Below the pieces are notes generated by a model. The model was not told where the DNA came from. It worked only from the letters and a program-made list of their open reading frames with translations, and did no database searches. Below are positions 42,479 through 50,870 of a DNA stretch of 64,000 nucleotides, piece by piece. The translations under genes were made by a program, and so were the position numbers. The DNA is from Mycobacterium ahvazicum (GTDB taxonomy: Bacteria > Actinomycetota > Actinomycetes > Mycobacteriales > Mycobacteriaceae). The stretch lies in the NCBI RefSeq assembly GCF_900176255.2, contig NZ_FXEG02000003.1, forward strand, positions 806,001 to 870,000, read 5' to 3'. How positions within the stretch are numbered: the stretch's first letter is position 1; the number at the start of each line of letters is the position of its first letter.

Positions 42479-43708
42479 TCAGCCGGCAATCGTTTCAGCC
42501 CACTCCAGCAGCCCATCCACATTGAGCTGAGGCTGAATGGCCGCGGTGCCCGCCAGGCCCGGCGCGGCCAGCCCGCCCAACGGGGCGGCCCCCACTGCGC
42601 TCGACGAGCTCGGGACGATGGGAGTGGCGGAGGCGACGGTGACCGAGCCGAACGCGTTGGTGATGGACGCGCCCGCGGGGCCGGCGATGGCGGTGGCGGT
42701 GTTTGCGAAGGTCTGGACGGCGGTCTGCCCCACACCGGCACCGGGGAGTGTGGCGGAGCCGTTGACGAGGGTGACCAGGACCTCCTGGAACGACGCGGGA
42801 GTCAGCACGACGGGGTTGGCTCCGGCAGTGAAGTCAACGCCTTCCGGAATCAGAACACCGTCCGCGGAGCAGTCGATGATCGTGTGAATTGTGCTGCCGG
42901 GGTTCATAATTACCGAGCCGTAGGTGATGAGGTTAGTGCCAGGGCCGGTGACTGTGATCTCGCCGCTATTGATCAACATGCCCGTGTCGGTACCGAGGGT
43001 GATGGTGTTGCCCGGCGACACGGTCACGGTCTGGTCCGGAGCAACAGGCCCGGTGAAGTCGGTGGTGGCGGAGCTCAGCGAGTGCATCGTGGCATTGCTG
43101 GTGGCCACCTGCCGTGTCGCGTCGCCGGTCGTCTGCGCCGTTGTCTGCGCCATCGTCTGGGCCTGGGCATCCTGCCCCGCCGGGTTGGTGGTCTGGGGCG
43201 GATCGTCAAAGGTGGTCAGGGTGCTGGCGATTTCGGAGTCGGCCGCGTAGCCGTACATGGCGGTGGCGTCCTGAACCCACATCTCCCCGTACTGCGCCTC
43301 GGTCGCCGCGATCGCCGCGGTGTTCTGCCCGAAGAAATTGGTGGCGACCAGGGCTATCAGCTGTGCCCGGTTGGCCGCGATCACCGGCGGCGGCACCGTC
43401 ATCGCAAACGCGGCCTCATAAGCCGCCGCCGCCGCGGAGGCCTGAACCCCGGTCTGCGCGGCCTGCGCCGCGGCGGTAGACAGCCACTGCACATACGGTG
43501 TGGCCGCGGCGCTCATCAACACCGACGACGGACCCGACCACGCCTGACCGGTCAACCCGGCCAGCTGCGCCGCATAACCGCTGGCGGCCGACTCGAGCTG
43601 GGCGGCCAATGCGTCCCACCCCGCCGCGGCCGCCAACAACGGCCCCGACCCGGCACCGGCATACATGAGCCCGGAATTGACCTCCGGAGGCAGCAACGCA
43701 AAATCCAT
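42479..43708 (-). CDS. PPE family protein with beta-rich C-terminal domain
   Basis: A 409-residue PPE protein. The helical PPE domain occupies about residues 1-175, with PPE at 7-9 and the WxG-like Gly30-Trp31 turn. A Gln/Thr-rich linker follows, then a region of short repeating strands rich in Thr, Val, Gly and Asn (for example SPGNTITLGTDTGMLINSG) that looks like a beta-solenoid, and a conserved tail IQPQLNVDGLLEWAETIAG. No partner PE gene is next to it. PPE proteins are exported by type VII (ESX) systems. GGGAGGA lies 9 bases before the ATG. A palindromic operator lies in its promoter. Confidence 0.93.
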   Translation of the reverse strand: MDFALLPPEVNSGLMYAGAGSGPLLAAAAGWDALAAQLESAASGYAAQLAGLTGQAWSGPSSVLMSAAATPYVQWLSTAAAQAAQTGVQASAAAAAYEAAFAMTVPPPVIAANRAQLIALVATNFFGQNTAAIAATEAQYGEMWVQDATAMYGYAADSEIASTLTTFDDPPQTTNPAGQDAQAQTMAQTTAQTTGDATRQVATSNATMHSLSSATTDFTGPVAPDQTVTVSPGNTITLGTDTGMLINSGEITVTGPGTNLITYGSVIMNPGSTIHTIIDCSADGVLIPEGVDFTAGANPVVLTPASFQEVLVTLVNGSATLPGAGVGQTAVQTFANTATAIAGPAGASITNAFGSVTVASATPIVPSSSSAVGAAPLGGLAAPGLAGTAAIQPQLNVDGLLEWAETIAG

Positions 43709-43929
43709 GTCGTCAGTCCTCCCGGGCGCGAAGGGATTATTTCAATAATCATTGAATATTTTTTCAACGGCCATAGAATAACCGCCACCGTGGCCGGGCG
43801 CCAGCAAAACGACGTAAACGTCGGGTGACAGCAAGCGCCGGCCGACCCGATGTCACGGTCGCGACACGAATCTTAAAGTAACCTCAGAAATCTCTTATTT
43901 TTCTTAATTTTCGTGTAGCGTATCGCTGC
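43709..43929. other. Divergent intergenic region between PPE and FAD oxidoreductase genes
   Basis: A 221-base A+T-rich stretch. On the PPE side it holds the operator and a TTGAAA hexamer (43767-43762, minus strand). On the oxidoreductase side, 43870-43915 is T-rich with no clear -35/-10 pair or operator copy. Confidence 0.5.
43740..43757 (-). promoter_or_regulatory. Candidate TetR operator in the PPE operon promoter
   Basis: TTTCAATAATCATTGAAT matches the perfect palindrome at 39464-39481 at 15 of 18 positions. It lies 31-49 bases before the PPE start codon, between a TTGAAA hexamer and the ribosome site, where a repressor would cover the core promoter. Confidence 0.7.
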
Positions 43930-45375
43930 ATGGGTTCGACAATGCTCGGCATCGACTCGCCGCACCGGCTCGGCGAACACGCGGTCGTACTGGGCGCCGG
44001 AATGGCGGGTTTACTTGCGGCGCGCGTACTTTCGGAGTTCTACGACTCGGTCAGCGTGGTCGAGAGGGACAGGTTGCCCGACTACCCGTGCCATCGCAGG
44101 GGTATCCCCCAGGGCCGCCATGTGCATAACTTCCACAGCCGCGGCCTGCAGGTGCTGGAGGAATTGTTTCCCGGGCTGTTAGCGGACCTCGCCCGAGCCG
44201 GGGCGGTCGTCGTCGACGACGGCGAGCTGTCGAATTTCTATGTGCGCGTCGGGCGTTATGAGTTCAAGCGGTCCGGCAGATTCGCCGATCCGGACGCACT
44301 GGCGCTCTGCCTGGCAAGCCGGCCGTTCGTGGAATTTCATCTGCGCCGACGCGTCAAGGCGTTGGCCAACGTCACGTTCCTCGACGGACACGACGTCGCC
44401 GAACTGGTCAACACCTCAGACATCGTCAATGGGGTGCGAATCATCAGGCGCTACAACGGTTTTGTCACGACACTGGACGCCGATCTGGTGGTGGACGCGA
44501 TGGGCCGGGCCGCGCGCACCCCGGCGTTTTTAGAACGGCTGGGTTTCCCACGGCCCACCGAGGACCGGCAAGTGTCCAGGCTTGGCTACTCGAGCCAACA
44601 CATAAGTGCCCCCGAGGGATCCATCGCCCAGCGGCTGGTGCTGTTCAATCCGGGTGACGGCAAGCCCGGCGGCCTGTTGCTGGCCTGCGAGCACGACACC
44701 TGGATGCTGGCGATCGGCCAGCACACCGAATCCGCAGAGCTGCCAACCGATTTCGCAGAGATGCTCGAGCTGGCCGCGCCGTCCCTCCCCCCGGCCGTCG
44801 TCGAGGGTCTGCGCCAAGCGCACCCCATCGGGGAAGCCGTCACCTATCGCCACGCCGCCGCGGTCTGGCGGCGCTACGACCAGATGCCCCGCTTCCCTTC
44901 GGGTCTGCTGGTGATCGGCGACGCGCTCTGCAGCCTCGACCCAACCCACGGTCAGGGCATGACGATTGCCGCGCTGGAAGCGCTGACCCTGCGCGAGTGC
45001 CTGAGCTCCGGCGGCAATACGGCCCTTGCGCCACGCTATTTTCGCGCCACTGCGCGCTACATCGGGGCGACCTGGGTCGCCAATCAGGCCCGGTCGCGAG
45101 TCCCTTCCCCGACTCGCGACCGAAAATCCGTCAGAGCACGGCTGCAGGGCCGGCTCTCCAACGCGGCCCTGAACGCCGCCGCCCATGACGTCGTGCTGAC
45201 CGAACGCTTCTTTCGCGTTTCGAACTTCGTCGACCCGCCGTCGCGGCTGCGCGATCCCGCCCTGCTGCCCCGCATCCTGTGGGGAAACCTGCGGGCGCGA
45301 TTTTCCCGGAGCAGAAATCGTGCGGCCGCGGCTTCGGTTGTGCCGCAACGGGAGCGGCTTGCTGCGCGAAGCTAG
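43930..45375 (+). CDS. FAD-dependent oxidoreductase / monooxygenase-like protein
   Basis: A 481-residue flavoprotein. The N-terminal FAD-binding motif is VVLGAGMAGLLAARVLSEFYDSVSVVERD, and the second FAD motif, GDALCSLDPTHGQGMTIAALEA, is typical of the hydroxylase/geranylgeranyl-reductase group. Substrate unknown; the nearby O-methyltransferase makes joint modification of a small molecule conceivable. The ATG at 43930 has no strong Shine-Dalgarno. The stop overlaps the aroG stop tail to tail (45372-45375). I found no operator copy in its promoter, so it may not belong to the TetR regulon. Confidence 0.85.
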   Translation: MGSTMLGIDSPHRLGEHAVVLGAGMAGLLAARVLSEFYDSVSVVERDRLPDYPCHRRGIPQGRHVHNFHSRGLQVLEELFPGLLADLARAGAVVVDDGELSNFYVRVGRYEFKRSGRFADPDALALCLASRPFVEFHLRRRVKALANVTFLDGHDVAELVNTSDIVNGVRIIRRYNGFVTTLDADLVVDAMGRAARTPAFLERLGFPRPTEDRQVSRLGYSSQHISAPEGSIAQRLVLFNPGDGKPGGLLLACEHDTWMLAIGQHTESAELPTDFAEMLELAAPSLPPAVVEGLRQAHPIGEAVTYRHAAAVWRRYDQMPRFPSGLLVIGDALCSLDPTHGQGMTIAALEALTLRECLSSGGNTALAPRYFRATARYIGATWVANQARSRVPSPTRDRKSVRARLQGRLSNAALNAAAHDVVLTERFFRVSNFVDPPSRLRDPALLPRILWGNLRARFSRSRNRAAAASVVPQRERLAARS

Positions 45376-46760
45376 TCGCGCAGCATCTCGGCGACCAGGA
45401 ACGCCAGCTCCAGCGACTGCTGGGTGTTCAGCCGCGGGTCGCACGCCGTTTCGTAACGGCCGCCCAGATCGTGATCCGAAATGTCTTGTGCCCCACCCAG
45501 ACACTCGGTGACGTCCTCGCCGGTGATCTCGACGTGGATGCCGCCGGGATGGGTGCCCAGCGCGCGGTGCACCTCGAAGAAGCCCTGCACCTCGTCGACG
45601 ATGCGGTCGAAGTGCCGGGTCTTGTACCCGGTGGACGACTCATGGGTGTTGCCGTGCATCGGGTCGCACTGCCAGATCACCTGGTGACCGGTGGCCTGCA
45701 CCTTCTCGATGATCGGCGGCAGCAGGTCGCGGACCTTGTTGTTGCCCATCCGGCTGACCAGCGTGAGCCGGCCCGGCTTGTTGTGCGGGTCGAGACGCTC
45801 GACGTACTCCATCGCCAGCTCGGGCGTCATCGTCGGGCCGAGCTTGACGCCGATCGGGTTCGCGATCACCTCCGCGAACGCGACGTGCGCGCCGTCGAGC
45901 TGGCGGGTCCGCTCCCCGATCCACACCGTGTGCGCCGACAAGTCGTAGAGCTGCGGGTCGCCGTCTTCACTTTCCGACAGCCGCAGCATCGCGCGCTCGT
46001 AGTCGAGCACCAGAGCCTCGTGGCTGGCGTAGATCTCGGCGGTCTGCAGATTGCGGTCGGCCACGCCGCACGCGCTCATGAAGCTCAGCGCGCGGTCGAT
46101 TTCGGCCGCCAACGCCTCGTACCGGGCACCCGCCGGCGAGGTGCGGACGAACTCCCGGTTCCAGTCGTGCACCCCGTGCAGCGAAGCCAGCCCCGACGAC
46201 GTCAGCGCCCGCATCAGGTTCATCGCGGCGCTGGCGTTGGCGTAGGCACGGATCAGCCGAGACGGGTCGTGCACGCGCGCAGCGCCATCCGGGGCGAAGC
46301 CGTTAATCATGTCGCCGCGGTAGGACTTCAGGCCCAGCGCGTCGATATCGGCCGACCGGGGCTTGGCGTACTGACCCGCGATGCGGGCCACCTTGACCAC
46401 CGGCAGGCTGGCGCCGTAGGTCAGCACCACCGCCATCTGCAGCAGGGTGCGCACGTTGCCCCGGATGTGTGGCTCGGTGTTGTCGACGAACGTCTCCGCG
46501 CAGTCGCCGCCCTGCAGCAGGAAGGCTTCACCCTTGGCGACCTGGGCGAGTTGGTCTTGCAGCCGCACGACTTCGGACGGCACCGTCACCGGCGGAACGC
46601 TTTCCAGAACCGTGCGCATCGCGGCGGCCTGCTCGTCGGGCCACGACGGTTGCTGCGCGGCAGGCTTAGCCAATGCAGCGTCCAGCCGCGTCCGCAGGTC
46701 AGCGGGCAGCGGCGGCAGCGCCGGCAGCTGGTCGATCGGTACGTCGACGGTCCAGTTCAT
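45372..46760 (-). CDS. aroG: AroG, class II DAHP synthase
   Basis: A 462-residue 3-deoxy-D-arabino-heptulosonate 7-phosphate synthase, first step of the shikimate pathway to aromatic amino acids. Class II motifs include LLQGGDCAETF, HTVWIGERTRQLDGAH, GVKLGPTMTPE and QCDPMHGNTHES, which hold the metal and phosphoenolpyruvate ligands. I chose the ATG at 46760 (MNWTVDVPIDQLP), matching the M. tuberculosis protein as I recall it. In mycobacteria it associates with a separate chorismate mutase. Confidence 0.97.
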   Translation of the reverse strand: MNWTVDVPIDQLPALPPLPADLRTRLDAALAKPAAQQPSWPDEQAAAMRTVLESVPPVTVPSEVVRLQDQLAQVAKGEAFLLQGGDCAETFVDNTEPHIRGNVRTLLQMAVVLTYGASLPVVKVARIAGQYAKPRSADIDALGLKSYRGDMINGFAPDGAARVHDPSRLIRAYANASAAMNLMRALTSSGLASLHGVHDWNREFVRTSPAGARYEALAAEIDRALSFMSACGVADRNLQTAEIYASHEALVLDYERAMLRLSESEDGDPQLYDLSAHTVWIGERTRQLDGAHVAFAEVIANPIGVKLGPTMTPELAMEYVERLDPHNKPGRLTLVSRMGNNKVRDLLPPIIEKVQATGHQVIWQCDPMHGNTHESSTGYKTRHFDRIVDEVQGFFEVHRALGTHPGGIHVEITGEDVTECLGGAQDISDHDLGGRYETACDPRLNTQQSLELAFLVAEMLRD

Positions 46761-46833
46761 CGGTCCATGATATCTGTGGCCAGCCAGGGCCAAGGCCATT
46801 CGTCAGTCGGGCTGGGGCTGCTTTGCAGGACGC

Positions 46834-47337
46834 TCACGCGCCCGCATCGTCGCCGGACACTATCAGCCGGAACCGGCGCATCTGATCGCGGGCATCCACC
46901 AGCGCATCGTGCACGTCGCGGTGTCGCGGGGGCAGCCGCGGCGATCCCCGGTCCTCCCAGAGCTGGCGCAGCTCCCGGGTGAAGCGCGGAATGGCTTTGG
47001 GCAGTCCCGGCATCGGCCCCCACAGCTGGCACAGCGCGACATGGTCGTAGGCCGCCACCCAGGCCCACAGCTCGATCGGTTCGGCGGCCTGGCCGCCGGA
47101 AATGCCGAAGAAAGCTTCCAGGTCGTGGCGAATCTGCTTGCGCGAGCGCCACAGCTGCGAGGCGGGCGGCGGCAGCTTGGGCAGCACGTTGGCGCGCACC
47201 CAGACCCCGGCGCGTTCGGGATCGAATTCGGTGGACACGGCGTAGTACTCGCGGCCGTCTTCGGCGACCACCCCGATCGAGACCAGCTCGATGGTGCGGC
47301 CGTCCTCGATGAATTCGGTGTCGTAGAAGTACCGCAC
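46834..47337 (-). CDS. DEDDh-type 3'-5' exoribonuclease (Rv2179c-like)
   Basis: A 167-residue RNase H-fold exonuclease. MRYFYDTEFIEDGRTIELVS carries the first Asp-x-Glu pair, AAYDHVALCQLWG the second Asp, and HDALVDARDQM the final His and Asp. The M. tuberculosis homologue Rv2179c has been shown to trim RNA 3' ends. It is a stand-alone domain. The start is adjacent to the membrane protein stop, 9 bases away. Confidence 0.92.
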   Translation of the reverse strand: MRYFYDTEFIEDGRTIELVSIGVVAEDGREYYAVSTEFDPERAGVWVRANVLPKLPPPASQLWRSRKQIRHDLEAFFGISGGQAAEPIELWAWVAAYDHVALCQLWGPMPGLPKAIPRFTRELRQLWEDRGSPRLPPRHRDVHDALVDARDQMRRFRLIVSGDDAGA

Positions 47338-47346
47338 TCCGAAAGG

Positions 47347-48237
47347 CTAGCTGCCGATCAGGATGGGTTCGGTTCCCTCGGGCGGCCGTGCGGCGTGAAC
47401 GTCGTGGTCGAGCTGGGCGTCGACCAGACGTTCGTCGGGCAGCCGCGGCGTGCCGGCGATCGCGCACTGCAGCCACAGCTTGGCCTGCACGACGGGCCGG
47501 CGCCATTTACGTTCCCGCTGCAACGCGCGCCGCATCTTGTCCGGCGCCGCGGTGTATCGCCAGCGCGCCCACGGCGCATGCGGACGCGACAGCCGGATCG
47601 CCCCGATGACCAGCAAGACCACGATGAACATGCCGAGCAGACCGGTCCACACCTTGCCCTTGAGCACCACCACCACCGCCAGCGGCAGCGTCATCACCAT
47701 CGTGGCGACCACCGCGGCATGCCAGACGAACGAGTCGGTGCCGTGCCAGAACGGAAAGAAGAACGTCAACGGGTGCAGCCCCATGATCAGCAACCCGGCT
47801 ACCGCCACGGCGGCGAACACCGCGTCCACCGAGCTGCGGCCGTCCTCTTCCCAGTAGACGTCGGATAGGTGCAGGATCAGCGCGTACTCGTCGAGCACCA
47901 ACGCCGCGCCGATACCGAAAAATATTGCGGACAGCGTGTTTTCGGGCTCCTGCCCGTTGACCGACAACGCCACCAGCGACACTCCGGAAATCATCACCAG
48001 CACCACCCCGAACGTCACGTGGTGGATGTGCACTCCCCCGACGTGGACGTTGCGCGGTTGCCACCAGCGGGCCGGGCGCCCGGACGCGACCCGGTGCCGG
48101 ATGAAGCGCACGAAAGTCCGGGTGACGAAGAAGGTCAGGATGAAGGCGACCAGGCAGCAGAGCAGGGGAAGCCGGCCGCCGTGGACGATGTCGTGCGAGA
48201 ACCAGTGGGCCACCCTGGGCGCGAACCATCGCAACAC
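47347..48237 (-). CDS. Polytopic membrane protein (Rv2180c-like)
   Basis: A 296-residue membrane protein with about seven hydrophobic segments and a conserved N-terminal half (WFSHDIVHGGRLPLLC, HVGGVHIHHVTFGVVLV with several His). The His-rich loops in the first part could bind a metal, but no function is known. It diverges from the mannosyltransferase gene by about 90 bases. Confidence 0.85.
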   Translation of the reverse strand: MLRWFAPRVAHWFSHDIVHGGRLPLLCCLVAFILTFFVTRTFVRFIRHRVASGRPARWWQPRNVHVGGVHIHHVTFGVVLVMISGVSLVALSVNGQEPENTLSAIFFGIGAALVLDEYALILHLSDVYWEEDGRSSVDAVFAAVAVAGLLIMGLHPLTFFFPFWHGTDSFVWHAAVVATMVMTLPLAVVVVLKGKVWTGLLGMFIVVLLVIGAIRLSRPHAPWARWRYTAAPDKMRRALQRERKWRRPVVQAKLWLQCAIAGTPRLPDERLVDAQLDHDVHAARPPEGTEPILIGS

Positions 48238-48327
48238 GCTTGCAACCTACGCCCGCACCTGTCCGCGGCGCGGGAGCCGCGCTGCGCGGCATCGCGGCCA
48301 TCGACACCGATTACGCTGATGGACAAC

Positions 48328-49641
48328 ATGAGTAATTCGCAGGCGCCCGTTGTGGGCAGCCGACCGGGGCGGGCGTTGTTGTGGGGCGTGTTGTGGCTGC
48401 TGGCCGCGGCGGCCCTGGGCTACGCGGCCTGGGGCTTGTTCGCGCACACGCCGTACCGCATCGACATCGACATCTATCAAATGGGCGGCCAGACCTGGCT
48501 GGACGGACGTCCGCTGTACCGCGGCGACGTGTTGTTCCACACACCGATCGGGCTGAATCTGCCGTTCACCTACCCGCCGCTGGCCGCGATCGTGTTCTGC
48601 CCGTTCGCCTGGCTGCACATGCCGGCGGCCAGCGTCGCGATCACGGTGCTGACCCTGGTGCTGCTGATCGTGTCGACCGTCATCGTGCTGACCCGCCTCG
48701 ACGTGTGGAACACCTCGACGGTGGTGCCCGGGCCGGCCTGGCTGCGCCGCTGGTGGCTGGCCGTCGTGGTGGTGGCGCCGGCCTCGATCTGGCTGGAGCC
48801 CATCGCCTCGAACTTCGCGTTCGGCCAGATCAACGTCGTGCTGATGACGCTGGTGATCGCCGACTGCGTGCCGCGCCGCACGCCCTGGCCGCGCGGGCTG
48901 CTGCTGGGGCTGGGCATGGCGCTCAAACTCACCCCCGCGGTGTTCCTGCTGTATTTCCTGGTGCGCCGCGACTTCCGCGCCGCACTGACGGCCATGACGT
49001 CGTTCGCGATCTGGACGCTCGTCGGGTTCATCCTGGCCTGGGACGACTCCTGGGAGTACTGGACGCACACGGTGCACCACACCGACCGGATCGGCTCCGC
49101 GGCGCTGAACACCGACCAGAACATCGCGGGTGCGCTGGCCCGCATCGGGCTTTCCGAGCACCTGCGTTTCCTGCTCTGGGTGGGCCTGTGCCTGGCCGTG
49201 CTGGCCTTGACCATCTGGGCGATGCGGCGGGTGTTGCAGGCCGGCGAGACGACGCTCGCGGTCATCTGCGTGGCCCTGTTCGGGCTGATGGTGTCGCCGG
49301 TGTCGTGGTCACACCACTGGGTCTGGGTGCTGCCGACGCTGCTGGTGACCGCGATCCTGGGCTGGCGGCGGCGCAACATCGCGCTGGCCGTCGTGACGCT
49401 GGCCGGAGTGGCGCTGACGTACATCGACTGGACACCGATCGAGCTGATGCCCAAGCACCATGAGGAGACCGCCAACTGGTGGCGTCAGCTGCTCGGGATG
49501 GGCTACGTGTGGTGGGCGCTGGCCGTGCTCGTCACGGTCGGACTCACGGTCACCGCCCGGGTCGCGGGTCGGGATTCGCAGGGGCGCAGTGATTCCGGCA
49601 CCGGCCACGAGCTATTGCGCGACGTGAACGTCGCGACCTAG
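48328..49641 (+). CDS. Alpha-1,2-mannosyltransferase (GT87/GT-C, Rv2181-like)
   Basis: A 437-residue polytopic GT-C enzyme with about ten hydrophobic segments. The catalytic loop contains RIDIDIYQMGGQTWLDGRPLY, and NFAFGQINVVLMTLVIADC is typical of GT87. The M. tuberculosis counterpart Rv2181 adds alpha-1,2 mannose branches to lipomannan/lipoarabinomannan, complementing MptA in this same window. I start at the ATG at 48328 (MSNSQAP); one nine bases upstream is equally possible. The stop overlaps the acyltransferase stop by four bases. Confidence 0.92.
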   Translation: MSNSQAPVVGSRPGRALLWGVLWLLAAAALGYAAWGLFAHTPYRIDIDIYQMGGQTWLDGRPLYRGDVLFHTPIGLNLPFTYPPLAAIVFCPFAWLHMPAASVAITVLTLVLLIVSTVIVLTRLDVWNTSTVVPGPAWLRRWWLAVVVVAPASIWLEPIASNFAFGQINVVLMTLVIADCVPRRTPWPRGLLLGLGMALKLTPAVFLLYFLVRRDFRAALTAMTSFAIWTLVGFILAWDDSWEYWTHTVHHTDRIGSAALNTDQNIAGALARIGLSEHLRFLLWVGLCLAVLALTIWAMRRVLQAGETTLAVICVALFGLMVSPVSWSHHWVWVLPTLLVTAILGWRRRNIALAVVTLAGVALTYIDWTPIELMPKHHEETANWWRQLLGMGYVWWALAVLVTVGLTVTARVAGRDSQGRSDSGTGHELLRDVNVAT

Positions 49642-50375
49642 CCGGCAGCGGTCTCGGGGATCCGCGCGGCCTCGTCGTCCGGCCCCTGACCGTTGGAGTC
49701 GTTGCTGCGGTTCTTGACCGTCGCGGCGTAGACGTCGACGTACTCCTGACCGGACAGACCCATCAGCTCGTAGATGACCTCGTCGGCGACGGCCCGCTCG
49801 ATGAACCGGTTACCGGCCAGGCCCTCGAATCGGGAGAAGTCCATCGGCTTGCCGAACCGGACCGTCACCTTGCCGAAGCGCAGCATCGTGGTGCCCGGCG
49901 GGTTGACGACGTCGGTGCCGATCATCGCGACCGGGATCACCGGCACCCCGGTCTCCAGCGCCAGCCGGGCCAGTCCGGTCTTGCCCTTGTACAGCCTGCC
50001 GTCGGGCGACCGGGTGCCCTCGGGGTACATGCCCATCAACTTGCCCTCGCCCAGCAGCCGCTGGGCGGTTTGCAGTGCGGCCTGTGCGGCGTCGGCGTTG
50101 GTGCGGTCGATCGGCACCTGGCCCACGGCGGTGAAAAACCAGCGGCTCAACCAGCCCTTGATTCCGGTGCCGGTGAAATATTCGGACTTCGCCAGGAAGG
50201 TGATGCGCCGCCGCACCACCAACGGCAAGAAGAAGCTGTCCATCACCGCGAGGTGGTTACTGGCCAAGATCGCCGGGCCCGTGCTCGGAACATATTGCAG
50301 GCCTTCGACTTTCGGCCGGCCAAGCAATTGCAGCAGCGGACCCAGGAGGATGTACTTGAATAGCCAGTACGCCAT
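49638..50375 (-). CDS. 1-acylglycerol-3-phosphate acyltransferase-like protein (PlsC family)
   Basis: A 245-residue membrane-associated acyltransferase. The catalytic H-x4-D box is NHLAVMD (His41, Asp46) and the phosphate-binding motif is YPEGTRSPDG. It probably acylates lysophosphatidate or a related lysolipid with acyl-CoA. The ATG at 50375 follows GAGAGGGAGG closely; an ATG at 50417 is the longer alternative. Its tail overlaps the convergent mannosyltransferase gene by four bases. Confidence 0.9.
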   Translation of the reverse strand: MAYWLFKYILLGPLLQLLGRPKVEGLQYVPSTGPAILASNHLAVMDSFFLPLVVRRRITFLAKSEYFTGTGIKGWLSRWFFTAVGQVPIDRTNADAAQAALQTAQRLLGEGKLMGMYPEGTRSPDGRLYKGKTGLARLALETGVPVIPVAMIGTDVVNPPGTTMLRFGKVTVRFGKPMDFSRFEGLAGNRFIERAVADEVIYELMGLSGQEYVDVYAATVKNRSNDSNGQGPDDEAARIPETAAG

Positions 50376-50462
50376 GGCCCTCCCTCTCGCCCGAAACCCG
50401 CCGGTGTTCTGCGCCAACTGTACCCATCCGCGACGGAGGGGACCACATTCAAACCCTGAGGA

Positions 50463-50870
50463 TCAATCTTCGATTGTGACCGCGATGGGCTGGTAGCGAG
50501 TCCGCACCTGCGCCTCGCCCGCGGGGGCGCCCTCGGCCGCCGCCGCGCCGCCGGGCGGACCGTCCGGAGGCGGTGGCGGTGTTGGCCCGGACGACCGGTC
50601 GAGGTCGTCAACGATCGCGCGGATCACCTCGAGCAGCGCGATGCTGTGATCGGCGATCACGGTCAGCAGCGGGTGCTGATCGCCGGTCGCCAGCGCGGCC
50701 AGCGCGCACACCGGACACCAGATCTGCTGACACTTGCCGGTGCCGACGCCGTTGCCCGCGGTCATCGCCGCGGCCATGCGCACGGCGGGATCGATTCCGT
50801 TCAGAATCGCCTCGGCCAGTTTGCGTAGTTCGGGTGCGATATCGGGGTGCGGCTTGTTCACTTGGGCCAC
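50463..50870 (-). CDS. Conserved small protein (Rv2183c-like), function unknown
   Basis: A 135-residue protein with a helical core and a Cys cluster CQQIWCPVC (residues about 47-55), followed by a long helix and a Pro/Gly/Ala-rich tail. It overlaps the end of the ArsA-like ATPase gene by 13 bases, so the two are translated together. The Cys cluster could bind a metal or lipid-linked partner. I do not recognise a function. Confidence 0.82.
   Translation of the reverse strand: MAQVNKPHPDIAPELRKLAEAILNGIDPAVRMAAAMTAGNGVGTGKCQQIWCPVCALAALATGDQHPLLTVIADHSIALLEVIRAIVDDLDRSSGPTPPPPPDGPPGGAAAAEGAPAGEAQVRTRYQPIAVTIED

Noticed and set aside
41432..43828. A very long open frame (about 800 codons) on the plus strand across the IS256 element and PPE genes
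   Set aside because: It is antisense to the PPE genes and out of frame with the transposase; the product is Arg/Gly-rich with no fold and arises from high G+C content.
43870..43929. Fourth copy of the TetR palindrome before the FAD oxidoreductase
   Set aside because: The region is T-rich but contains no TTTCAAT/ATTGAAA pair at the right spacing.
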